NCBI RefSeq assembly: GCF_000220705.2
Contig: NZ_CP023202.1
Location: 806,001 to 870,000, forward strand
Length of the DNA: 64,000 nt
Direction: 5' to 3'
From: Streptomyces xinghaiensis S187
GTDB lineage: Bacteria > Actinomycetota > Actinomycetes > Streptomycetales > Streptomycetaceae
The translations under genes were made by a program, and so were the position numbers. The notes below the pieces were generated by a model that did no database searches, was not told the DNA's origin, and saw only the letters and a program-made list of their open reading frames with translations. Shown here piece by piece: positions 25,101-33,141 of this stretch (position 1 is its first letter; each line of letters begins with the position of its first letter).

Positions 25101-28100
25101 CTCGGGCAGCGCCACCTCGGCGTACAGTTCCTCCCCGCTCCGCCAGGCCCCGCGCAGGCCCCGGAAGGCGGGCCCGTAGCCCAGCCCGATCCCCGTGAGC
25201 AGTTCGTACGGATCGGCGTCCGGTCCGCCGGCGGCCAGGGGCACCGCACCCGGCGGTGGCCAGGGCGCCCCGGCCCCGGTGACGGCCGGGGAGTGGTCCG
25301 GCGAGGGGTGCGCGGGCGCGAGGGTTCCGGAGGCGTGCCGCTGCCAGGGGCGGTCGCCGGCCGACGGGTGCGGCCGGGTGTGGAAGAGCACGGTCCGGCG
25401 TCCCGCCCCGTCCGGTCCCGACACCTTCACCTGCAACTCGACCGCGCCGTCCCGGGGCAGTGGCGCGGGCGTGGTGAGGACGAGTTCGTCCAGGACGGGC
25501 GCGCCCACCGACGCACCCGCGTGCAGGGCCATCTCCACGAAGGCGGTCGCCGGCAGCAGGACCGACTCCGCCACCTCGTGATCGGCGAGCCAGGGCCGGC
25601 CGGGCACGGAGAGGATTCCGCCCAGCAGCAGCCCGTCGTCCTCCGCGGTCGCCGTGCGCGACGACAGGAACGGATGCTCCACACCGTCCGGTCCGCCGGC
25701 CGACGGGTTCGGTGTGTTCGACGGGTTCGACGGCGAGGCGTCCAGCCAGTACCGCCGGCGCCGGAAGGCGTACGTGGGCAGCGCGACGCGCCGTCCGTCG
25801 CGCCCCGCGAAGCAGGCCTCCCAGTCGACCGGCACGCCGTGGGCGTACAGCGCGGCGACGGTGTCCGTCAGCGTGTCCGCCTCGGGCCGCGCCCCGCGCA
25901 GCACCGGTACGACCAGCGGCGCAGGGTCCGCGGTGAGGCACTCGCGCACCAGCCCGGCCAGTACCCCCTGCGGACCCAGCTCGACGAAGTGTGCCGCGCC
26001 CCGCTCCCGGAGGTACGCCACCGAATCGGCGAACCGGACCGGGCGGCGGACATGGCCGACCCAGAACTCCGGGGTGGCCAGCTCCTCTTCGGTGGCCGGC
26101 CGTCCCGGCACGGCGGTGATGAGACCGAGTCGCGGCGTGCCGAAGGACAACCCCCGCAAAACCTCCGCGAAACCGTCCAGCATCGGTTCCGTCCGCGCGG
26201 AGTGGAAGGCGTGGCTCACCCGCAGCGACGTCGTGGAGCGACCCCGCTCCCGGAAGTACGCGACGGTCTCCCGCACCGCGGCCTCGTCACCCGAGACGAC
26301 CACCGAGCCGGGCCCGTTGACGGCGGCGATCTCCACGACGCGCCCCGTGCCGGCGAGCCGGGCGGTCACCTCGGCGACCTCGTCCTCACCGGCGGACACG
26401 GCGGCCATCGCGCCACCCGGCGGCAGCGCGTCCATCAGCCTGCCCCGGGCCTCCACCAGCGTGCAGGCGTCCGGGAGGGACAGGATCCCGGAGACATGCG
26501 CCGCGGTCACCTCGCCCACCGAGTGCCCGGCGACCAGGTCCGGACGGACGCCCCAGGCCTCGAACTGGCGGAACAGGGACGTCTCCAGGGCGAAGAGCGC
26601 GGGCTGTGCGAACCGGGTGGTGTGCACCAGGTCGCCCGTGCCGGTACCGGGACCGGCGAACACGACATCCCGCAGCGGCACGGGCAGCAGCGGATCGAAC
26701 AGGGAACAGATGTCGTCGAACGACCGCGCGAAAGTCGCGTACCGCTCCCGGGAGTCGTACAACTGACGCCCCATACCGAGGCGTTGACTGCCCTGCCCGG
26801 TGAAGAGGAAGGCCGTCGCCGCCTGCCCGCGGGCCGTGCCCGTGTGGATGCCCGGTCCGTCTCCGTCCTCCGCCACCGCCCGCAGGGAGGTGAGCAGCTC
26901 GGCACGGTCCCGGGCCACCACGACGGCCCGGTGCTCGAAGGCGGACCGGGTGGTGGCGAGTGAGTACCCGATGTCCGCCGGGGTCGCGTCCGGATCGCGG
27001 GACACCCGCTCGTACAACCGCAGTGCCTGGTCCCGCAGTCCGGACCCGCTCTTCGCCGACACGGCGACGGGCACGGGTTCCCGCACCGCACGGCTGTCGG
27101 AGCGGGCGCTCACGGGCCCCTCGTGCGTGCCGGACACCCGCGGCGGCGTCGTGGGATCCGCCGGTGGTTCCTCCAGCACCACGTGCGCGTTGGTGCCGCT
27201 GATGCCGAAGGAGGACACCGCCGCCCGGCGCGGGCGCCCCGTCCCCGGCCAGGGCACCGCCCGGTGCAGCAGTTCCAGCCGCCCCGACGACCAGTCGACC
27301 CGGCCGGTCGGCTCGTCCGCGTGCAGCGTGCGCGGCAGCATGCCGTGGGTCATCGCCTGCACCGTCTTGATCACCCCCGTCACGCCGGCGGCGGCCTGGG
27401 TGTGACCGATGTTCGACTTCACCGATCCCAGCAGGAGCGGGCGTTCGCGCTCCCGGCTCCCGTACGTCGCCAGGAACGCCTCCGCCTCGATGACATCGCC
27501 CAGCCGTGTGCCGGTGCCGTGTGCCTCCACCGCGTCGACCTCCCCCGGGGACAGCCCGGCGTCCGCCAGGGCCTGCTGGATCACCCGTTGCTGCGCCGGG
27601 CCGTGCGGTGCCGTCAGCCCGTTGCTGGCCCCGTCCTGGTTCACCGCCGAGCCGCGCACCACGGCCAGCACCGGCAGCCCGGCGCGGCGCGCTTCGGACA
27701 ACCGGCTCAGCAGCAGCATCCCGGCGCCCTCGGCCCACCCCGTGCCGTCGGCCGACGCGGCGAACGCCTTGCAGCGGCCGTCCGGGGCCAGCGCCCGCTG
27801 CCGGCTGAACTCCACGAACGAGGAGGGCCCCGACATCACCGTGGCGCCGCCGGCCAGCGCGAACGAGCACTCGCCCCGGCGCAGTGCCTGGGCCGCCAGG
27901 TGCAGTGCGACCAGGGACGACGAGCATGCCGTGTCGACCGTGAGGGCCGGCCCCTCCAGACCGAAGGTGTAGGCGATGCGTCCCGACGCGACGCTCCCGG
28001 CGCTGCCGAGGCCGAGGTAGCCCTCGACGTGCTCGGGCACCCGCGTCAGGCGCTGGGCGTAGTCGCTGTACATCAGACCGACGTACACGCCGGTCGGCGA

Positions 28101-30356
28101 GCCGCGCAGCGTGCGGGGGACGACACCGGCGTGCTCGAACGCCTCCCACGCCACCTCCAGGAGCAGCCGGTGCTGCGGATCCATCGCCAGCGCCTCGCGC
28201 GGGGAGATGCCGAAGAAACCGGGGTCGAAGCGGTCCACACCGGTCAGGAAGCCGCCCTCACGCACATACGTCCGGCCGGGTCGCCCCGGGTCCGGGTCGT
28301 ACAGCGCCCGGGTGTCCCAGCCCCGGTCGGTGGGGAACGGCCCGATGGCGTCCGTCCCGTCGGCCACCAGCCGCCACAGCTCCTCGGGGGACGTCACCCC
28401 GCCGGGTGCGCGGCACGCCATCCCGACGATCACCACGGGATCGTCCTCCGGCCCGGCCGCGCCACCGTGCGCGACCGCCGGGCCGGGCGGTGATCCGGCG
28501 CTCCGTGAACGCAGGTGGGCGGCGAGGGCGGCAGCCGTGGGGAAGTCGAAGGCGACGGCCTCGGACAGCGGCAGTCCGGTCGCCGCCGCCAAACGCTCCC
28601 GCAGCACCGTCGCGGCCAGCGAGTCCATGCCCAGGTCGCGCAGTGCCGTCGCCGGCTCTACCGCCTCCGCCGCGCAACCGAGCACGGCGGCCGCCTCGCG
28701 TCGCACCAGACCCAGCAGGTCCTCCGCAGGCTCCCCTGCCGTCCCCGCGACCAGCTCGCGCGCGGGCAGGCCGGCCAGGGCGGGGCGCCGCACCTTCCCG
28801 GAGGAGGTACGGGGAATGCCGTCCACCTCGTACAGTCCGACGGGCACCTTGACGGCGGACAGTTCCGCCCGGCAGGCGGCGAGGAGCGCCGCCCTGTCCA
28901 GTGCGCCACCGCCCGGCTCGGCAACCAGGTAACCGACCGGCACCTCGCCGAACACGGGGTGCGGGCGCCCGGCCACCGCGGCGTCCGCCACGCGGGGCAG
29001 CCGCCGCAGCACCGCCTCCACCTCGGCCGGATGGATGTTCACCCCGCCCCGCACGATCAGCTCACTCTTCCGGCCGGTGATCACGATGTCGCCCGATGGC
29101 CCGATCCGCGCCAGGTCACCGGTGCGGAACCAGCCGTCGTGCAGCACCGCGGCGGTCTCCTCCGGCCGGTTGTGGTAGCCGGCCATGACCCCGGGCCCGC
29201 TCACCCACAACTCGCCCTCCCCGGTGTCCTGTCCGTCCGCGCCGCCCCCGACCCGTACCCGGGTGCCGGACAGCACCCGGCCGCACGACGCGGCCGGCGC
29301 CGTGTCGCCCGGCGCCGCCATGGTCACCGGGCCGGCCTCGGTGCTGCCGTAGTGCTCCAGGAAGGGAGCGCGGCACACGGTCTCGAAGGACCTCCGGAAG
29401 TCCGGCCCGGCCGAAGCACCCGCGCTGATGCAGCCGCGCAGCGAGGACGTCCCGAGGCCGTGGCCGCTCCCGCCCCGCTCCCGTTCACCGCGGACCGTGT
29501 CGAGCAGCGCCGAGTACGTCGTCGGCACCCCGCCGAGGAGCGTGAAGGGATCCTCGGTGCGGCGCAGTTCACCGATCACCCCGGCCGCCGAGAACCGGGG
29601 CAGGAGCAGGGCGCTCGCCCCGGTCGCCGTCACACCGAGGACGCAGATCACCTGACTCATGGCGTGGTGGAGCGGCAACGGCCACAGCAGCCGGTCCCGT
29701 TGCGACAGACCGAGGACGCCGACGAGACCGGAGGCGACCGGCGCGAGGCGGTTGCGCTGGGTGAGCAGGACTCCCTTGGGCGTGCCGGAGGACCCCGATG
29801 TGTACAGCAGCCAGGCCACCTCGTCCAGCCCGAGGTTGTCCCGGGCCGGCAGCCCCGGCCCGGTGCCCGCCAGCTCCTCGTAGCGCACTGCACCGTCCGC
29901 CGCCCCGGCCCGGCCCGGCGGCGTGCCGGAGTCCCCGTCCTCCTCGCCGCCGTCGGCCACCACCACGGTCAGACCGGGACGGGACAGCAGCTCCCGCCGA
30001 CGGGCGAGCCGCGCCTCGTCGGTGACGAGCACGCGCGCACCGCAGTCGTCCAGCAGACGGATCAGCTCCGGCCCGGAGACGCCGGGATCCAGCGGCACGC
30101 CCACCCCGCTCGCCCGGACGACGGCGAGCAGGCTCTCGACCGTCTCGACCCGGTTGCCGAGCAGGATCGCCACCCGCTCGCCCCGCGCCACGCCGAGCCC
30201 CGCCAGGTGACCGGCCAGCCGCCCGGTCCTGACGTCCAGGTTCCGGTAGGTGAGCTTCCTTCGGCGGTCCGCGAAGGCGGCCTTGTCCCCGAGCCGCCGG
30301 GCATGCTCCCGGAGCGACGCCGGCAACGGCCTGATGATGTCCACATCCATACCCAC
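22137..30356 (-). CDS. Self-contained type I PKS: AMP-ligase-ACP-KS-AT-DH-KR-ACP-TE
   Basis: 2739 residues; GTG 30356 has GGGAGG 9 bases upstream (ATG 30350 possible). AMP-ligase 10-525: LLYTSGSSGTPKG, YGSTE, RTGDL, catalytic K521 in SSGKVRR. ACP1 S579 (GMDSL). KS 638-1063: C811 (DTACSS), H946, H985. AT about 1180-1480: S1279 in GHSVGE, specificity motif HAFH at 1382-1385, so malonyl-CoA. DH about 1560-1850: H1593 and D1774, but HxxxGxxxxP has Glu at 1597. KR about 2075-2255: GGTGSLG, Y2223, N2227, LDD at 2166-2168 (B-type). ACP2 S2378. TE 2530-2739: S2603 (GRSAGG), D2630, H2718. It should activate a carboxylic acid, extend it once and release it. The starter is unknown. Confidence 0.95.
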   Translation of the reverse strand: MGMDVDIIRPLPASLREHARRLGDKAAFADRRRKLTYRNLDVRTGRLAGHLAGLGVARGERVAILLGNRVETVESLLAVVRASGVGVPLDPGVSGPELIRLLDDCGARVLVTDEARLARRRELLSRPGLTVVVADGGEEDGDSGTPPGRAGAADGAVRYEELAGTGPGLPARDNLGLDEVAWLLYTSGSSGTPKGVLLTQRNRLAPVASGLVGVLGLSQRDRLLWPLPLHHAMSQVICVLGVTATGASALLLPRFSAAGVIGELRRTEDPFTLLGGVPTTYSALLDTVRGERERGGSGHGLGTSSLRGCISAGASAGPDFRRSFETVCRAPFLEHYGSTEAGPVTMAAPGDTAPAASCGRVLSGTRVRVGGGADGQDTGEGELWVSGPGVMAGYHNRPEETAAVLHDGWFRTGDLARIGPSGDIVITGRKSELIVRGGVNIHPAEVEAVLRRLPRVADAAVAGRPHPVFGEVPVGYLVAEPGGGALDRAALLAACRAELSAVKVPVGLYEVDGIPRTSSGKVRRPALAGLPARELVAGTAGEPAEDLLGLVRREAAAVLGCAAEAVEPATALRDLGMDSLAATVLRERLAAATGLPLSEAVAFDFPTAAALAAHLRSRSAGSPPGPAVAHGGAAGPEDDPVVIVGMACRAPGGVTSPEELWRLVADGTDAIGPFPTDRGWDTRALYDPDPGRPGRTYVREGGFLTGVDRFDPGFFGISPREALAMDPQHRLLLEVAWEAFEHAGVVPRTLRGSPTGVYVGLMYSDYAQRLTRVPEHVEGYLGLGSAGSVASGRIAYTFGLEGPALTVDTACSSSLVALHLAAQALRRGECSFALAGGATVMSGPSSFVEFSRQRALAPDGRCKAFAASADGTGWAEGAGMLLLSRLSEARRAGLPVLAVVRGSAVNQDGASNGLTAPHGPAQQRVIQQALADAGLSPGEVDAVEAHGTGTRLGDVIEAEAFLATYGSRERERPLLLGSVKSNIGHTQAAAGVTGVIKTVQAMTHGMLPRTLHADEPTGRVDWSSGRLELLHRAVPWPGTGRPRRAAVSSFGISGTNAHVVLEEPPADPTTPPRVSGTHEGPVSARSDSRAVREPVPVAVSAKSGSGLRDQALRLYERVSRDPDATPADIGYSLATTRSAFEHRAVVVARDRAELLTSLRAVAEDGDGPGIHTGTARGQAATAFLFTGQGSQRLGMGRQLYDSRERYATFARSFDDICSLFDPLLPVPLRDVVFAGPGTGTGDLVHTTRFAQPALFALETSLFRQFEAWGVRPDLVAGHSVGEVTAAHVSGILSLPDACTLVEARGRLMDALPPGGAMAAVSAGEDEVAEVTARLAGTGRVVEIAAVNGPGSVVVSGDEAAVRETVAYFRERGRSTTSLRVSHAFHSARTEPMLDGFAEVLRGLSFGTPRLGLITAVPGRPATEEELATPEFWVGHVRRPVRFADSVAYLRERGAAHFVELGPQGVLAGLVRECLTADPAPLVVPVLRGARPEADTLTDTVAALYAHGVPVDWEACFAGRDGRRVALPTYAFRRRRYWLDASPSNPSNTPNPSAGGPDGVEHPFLSSRTATAEDDGLLLGGILSVPGRPWLADHEVAESVLLPATAFVEMALHAGASVGAPVLDELVLTTPAPLPRDGAVELQVKVSGPDGAGRRTVLFHTRPHPSAGDRPWQRHASGTLAPAHPSPDHSPAVTGAGAPWPPPGAVPLAAGGPDADPYELLTGIGLGYGPAFRGLRGAWRSGEELYAEVALPEAARAPAAGDDGPEFLLHPALLDAALHVLALDGRTARPDAADGDGVSLPFAFDGVRLHRAGAHVLRVRIVPGPDGRAAVELSDEAGAPVVSVRALTLRPLPAPPPTAPVTGGLHRMTWVPLPAAPVPAPVPRWGVLGASGTGQVDVLAPPGSGIPVYAGPAAVGGSPAVVVAPFGPPPEGAGAVEDPAAGSRWAARRALELVREWLAEPRPVGSRLVLVTSGAVDPVGDGPFEDGPAGGAGPGERVPAHAAVWGLVRSAERENPGRFALVDVDDHADSWRALPSLLAAPAPETAVRRGTAYAPRLVRADGTPEEGRLPRLDPDGTVLVTGGTGSLGMLVARHLVTAHGVRHLLLAGRRGPDAPGVRELAAELGEAGARVVVRAADVADRTALAALLDSVPADHPLTGVVHTAAVLDDGIVPALTADRLDRVLRPKADAALALHELTRKCDLAMFVLFSSVAGTFGSAGQANYAAANCVVDALARHRGRLGLPGTSIAWGPWQQSDGMTAHLGDTDRRRMARSGFAPLGAEEGLALFDAAVAGGDPVVVAARFDTAVLGAGEPAERPRRGPGAGGDRFPRLLAAASPEERGALLLEEVRARAASVLGHPEGAGAIDGDGLLAELGLDSLAAVDLRNLLAASTGLTLPSTLLFDFPTPRAVAAELAERYTRETAPGPSSGAGERPGSVGRGGGSAGSAAPAEASGGRSATACPEGPVAATDRVPDSLGELFRTACARGRTWDGMALLTIAARLRPVFDDAGAAGAALTPVTLAPGGAGAARLICFPALSALSGPQEYARFGAGLRDLRPVSAVRYPGFGAGEELPGTLDAFVTAQTAAVRALAGGGAPVLLGRSAGGWVAQAVAERLTAEGSAPAAVVLVDTYPSGTDDREQALSAMTSDMLRRAAEFSSADADRLTAMAGYVELFTGWKPARLAAPTLFVRARDPLPGVEAAPPWGLPHTEVTVPGDHFTVLEEHARTTALTVHRWLGS

Positions 30357-30873
30357 CCGCTCAACCCTCCCGTGTGAAGCCGCGGTTGAGGACGCCAGGA
30401 CGGACCGGCGGGTTCCGCGGCCGCCGTCCCGAGCGAGTGGGTGACGTCGCGACGATGGCCGAGAACGGCCCCGCGGCGGGGAGGCGGTCTTGTGGTCGTC
30501 GTCCCACGGCTCCGACAGTTGACAGTGCGGACCGGTGGGGCGGCCCGGCGGACGGCTTCGGGCACCGGCCGGTGCACGTCCTCCCCGGCAGCCGGTGGCG
30601 GGGCCAGGGGCTCTGCGAAGGAGTCAATCACCGTCACGCCGAACCGGCGGGCAAGGGGCGCGGCGGCCATGGCCGGCGCGACGACGATCGGCGCGGTGAA
30701 CTCCCCCGCGGCACCTGTGATTCCGAGTCCGGCGGCGACGGCCACGAGAGCGCACAGGAAGAGCAGCGGGACGAGCACCCGAGCCTTCGGGGAGGGCACC
30801 GCAGTTGTGCCGGGGACGGTCTCCGGCACATCGGTGCCCCGGTACGGCCGGGAGATCGAACCGATACCGGGAA
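30357..30873. other. Spacer with a broken membrane-protein frame
   Basis: No intact gene. On the minus strand about 30840-30560 reads SPKARVLVPLLFLCALVAV, then ITGAAGEFTAPIVVAPAMAA: two hydrophobic segments followed by charged sequence. This resembles the N-terminal membrane part of SpoIIE-type PP2C phosphatases, but the frame then turns into Arg/Pro-rich noise and no phosphatase motif follows. It may be a degraded gene between desaturase and PKS. Confidence 0.4.
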
Positions 30874-31992
30874 TCAGGCGGCGACGAGCTCCTGCTCCCG
30901 GTCCGGGGTCTTGACCTTGGGCTTCTTGTTCGGCAGCGAGAGCCGGAAAACCTTGTGCCAAGCGGAGAACACCTGCTTGGGCAGCGGGCCGGTGACGTAT
31001 TCCAGCTCGTACTTCTGGAACAGCGCGCGCACCTTCACCGCGACCTCGGCGTACCGGTTGCTCGGCAGGTCCGGGAACAGGTGGTGCTCGATCTGGTGCG
31101 ACAGGTTGCCGGTCATGAAGTGCATGGCCTTGCTGCCGCTGATGTTCGCCGAGCCCATCATCTGGCGCAGGTACCACTGGCCGCGCGTCTCGCCCTTGAT
31201 CGAGCGGCGTTCGAAGACCTGTACGCCCTCGGGGAAGTGCCCGCACATGATCACCGAGTGGGACCAGAGGTTGCGGACCACGTTCGCGGTGAACGTGGCG
31301 GCGAGCGTGGTGAGGAACGACGGGCCCGACAGCAGCGGGTGGATCACGTAGTCCTTGAGTACCTGCTTGCGGATCTTGCGGCCCACGGCCTTGGCCCGCG
31401 CGCGGAACTCCGGGTCCTTGCGGCGGCGCTTGTGCAGGTTCTTGCCGAGCTCAAGGTCGTACGCCGCGATGCCGTACTCGAAGAAGCAGGCGTTGATGAA
31501 GTTCCACAGCGGCTGGCCGAGGTGGAACGGGTGCCACTTCTGGTCCTCGTCGACGCGCATGATGCCGTAGCCGAGGTCGTTGTCCTTGCCGATCACGTTG
31601 GTGTACGTGTGGTGCAGCTCGTTGTGCGAGTGCTTCCACTGCTCGGACGGCGAGACGTGATCCCACTCCCAGGTGGTGGAGTGGATCTTCGGGTCCCGCA
31701 TCCAGTCCCACTGGCCGTGCAGGACGTTGTGGCCGATCTCCATGTTGTCCATGATCTTCGCCACGGACAGCCCGGCGGTGCCGAGCAGCCACGCGGGCGG
31801 GAAGATCGAGAACAGGAGCACGCCCCTGCTGGCCAGCTCGAGCGTGCGCTGCACCGAGATGACCTTGCGGATGTAGGCGGCGTCCTTTTCGCCGCGGTCG
31901 GCGATCACCTCGTCGCGGATCGCATCCAGCTCGCGGCCCAACTCCTCGATCTGCTCCGCGGTCAGGTGGGCGGTGGGGTCGATGGCGGTCAA
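30874..31992 (-). CDS. Membrane fatty-acid desaturase, DesA3-like
   Basis: 372 residues from TTG 31992, chosen because TAGGAG lies 5-6 bases upstream, 7 bp after the reductase stop; upstream frame sequence is reductase antiframe. The three diiron His boxes are intact: HNVLH (88-92), HSHNELHH (121-128) and HQIEHH (299-304). Hydrophobic segments lie near 55-80 and 220-250. The HQIEHHLFP form and the partner reductase resemble the M. tuberculosis DesA3/Rv3230c pair, which oxidises stearoyl-CoA to oleoyl-CoA. Electrons would come from the adjacent ferredoxin-type reductase. It may alternatively modify an acyl starter for the neighbouring PKS (speculative). Confidence 0.92.
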   Translation of the reverse strand: MTAIDPTAHLTAEQIEELGRELDAIRDEVIADRGEKDAAYIRKVISVQRTLELASRGVLLFSIFPPAWLLGTAGLSVAKIMDNMEIGHNVLHGQWDWMRDPKIHSTTWEWDHVSPSEQWKHSHNELHHTYTNVIGKDNDLGYGIMRVDEDQKWHPFHLGQPLWNFINACFFEYGIAAYDLELGKNLHKRRRKDPEFRARAKAVGRKIRKQVLKDYVIHPLLSGPSFLTTLAATFTANVVRNLWSHSVIMCGHFPEGVQVFERRSIKGETRGQWYLRQMMGSANISGSKAMHFMTGNLSHQIEHHLFPDLPSNRYAEVAVKVRALFQKYELEYVTGPLPKQVFSAWHKVFRLSLPNKKPKVKTPDREQELVAA

Positions 31993-31999
31993 GGTGCTC

Positions 32000-33055
32000 C
32001 TACCGTTCGATGTCGCAGGGGCCCGCCGCGGCGGACACGCAGGTCTGGATGAGGACGCCCGGCTCGGCCTCGGTGATCTCGCCGGTGCGCAGGTCGCGGA
32101 TGGCGCCCGCCTTGAGCGGCGTGACGCAGCCGAAGCAGATGCCCATGCGGCACCCGGAGGGCATGAGCACGCCGGCCTCCTCGCCGATGTCGAGCAACGG
32201 CGTGGCACCGTCCGCGTCGACGGTCTTGCCGGTGGCGCTGAACGTGACCTCGCCGCCGTCGCCGGCGACGACGATGCCGGGGCGGAAGCGCTCGGTGTGC
32301 AGGCGCTCCTGGATGCCCTGTTCGGTCCAGTGTTCTTCGGCGGCGTCGAGCAGGCCCGCGGGCCCGCAGGCCCAGGTCTCGCGCTCGGTCCAGTCGGGCA
32401 CGAGCTCGTCGAGACGGGCGATGTCGAGCATGCCGTCCGTGTCGGTGTGCACCTCGGTGAGCCGCAGCTTCTTGTCCGCGACCAGGCCGTGCAGTTCGTC
32501 GCGGAAGATCACGTCTTGCGGCTGTGGTGCGCAGTGGACCATGACGACGTCGTCGAGCTCGGTGTCGCGCAGCATGCCCATCACGGGCGTGATGCCGCTG
32601 CCGGCCGTCAGGTAGAGCACCTTGGCGGGCTTGGCCTGCGGCAGCACGAAGTCACCGGTCGCCTGGTCGAGCTGGATCAGCGTGCCCGGTTTCGCCCTGC
32701 GGACCAGGTGGTTGCTGACCTTGCCGTCCGGGATCGCCTTCACGGTGATCGTGACGCGGCCGTCCTGGCGGTTTGCCGGCGAGGTGAGGGAGTAGGCACG
32801 CCACAGGCGCACGCCGTCGACGTCGACCCCGATCCGCACGTACTGACCGGCTGTGTGGCCGCGCCAGCCCCGTCCCGGCCGGATCACGACCGTCGCGGCG
32901 TCGCGCGTCTCGGGGTGCACGGCCTCGATGCGCCCACGCAGGTCAGCGCCCGTACGCAGCGGCCTGACCAGGTCGAGGTAGTCCGACGGCAGCAGCGGCG
33001 TCGTGACCATCTCGAGCAGTTTCCACGCCCTGCTGCGGAGGGCTGTACTCGTCAT
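32000..33055 (-). CDS. Ferredoxin-type oxidoreductase (FAD, NAD, 2Fe-2S) for the desaturase
   Basis: 351 residues from ATG 33055 with GGAG close upstream. The FAD-binding block is RAYSLTSPA (RxYS type), the NAD(P) block is YLTAGSGITPVMGML, and the C-terminal plant-type ferredoxin domain has CRMGICFGC followed by a fourth Cys in QTCVSAA. This order (FNR then 2Fe-2S) is that of Rv3230c-like reductases feeding membrane desaturases. It is co-transcribed with the desaturase (7-bp gap). It is divergent from the PucR gene across an 86-bp spacer carrying repeats. Confidence 0.93.
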   Translation of the reverse strand: MTSTALRSRAWKLLEMVTTPLLPSDYLDLVRPLRTGADLRGRIEAVHPETRDAATVVIRPGRGWRGHTAGQYVRIGVDVDGVRLWRAYSLTSPANRQDGRVTITVKAIPDGKVSNHLVRRAKPGTLIQLDQATGDFVLPQAKPAKVLYLTAGSGITPVMGMLRDTELDDVVMVHCAPQPQDVIFRDELHGLVADKKLRLTEVHTDTDGMLDIARLDELVPDWTERETWACGPAGLLDAAEEHWTEQGIQERLHTERFRPGIVVAGDGGEVTFSATGKTVDADGATPLLDIGEEAGVLMPSGCRMGICFGCVTPLKAGAIRDLRTGEITEAEPGVLIQTCVSAAAGPCDIER

Positions 33056-33080
33056 GGCTCCAGCTTGCTGTGCCTCAAGG

Positions 33081-33107
33081 CGTAAAGTCCTGACCGCAGG
33101 ACGTAAA
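33081..33107. promoter_or_regulatory. Repeat element in the reductase/pucR divergent spacer
   Basis: Direct repeats CGTAAA at 33081 and 33102 flank an inverted repeat GTCCTG-ACCG-CAGGAC (33087-33102). The position midway between the two starts fits a PucR-type regulator site. Confidence 0.5.
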
Positions 33108-33141
33108 TCTGGTCGGCTAGATTGTTCGCAGGGAACAGAAC

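Noticed and set aside
22155..26963. Long open frame antisense to the PKS
   Set aside because: GC-rich antisense shadow of the PKS coding strand. Arg/Gly/Pro/His-rich, with no domain; similar shadows occur opposite most genes here.
30440..30870. Possible PP2C phosphatase gene
   Set aside because: Only two hydrophobic segments resemble the SpoIIE-type N-terminus. No catalytic Asp/Gly motifs follow, so it is listed only as a broken frame.
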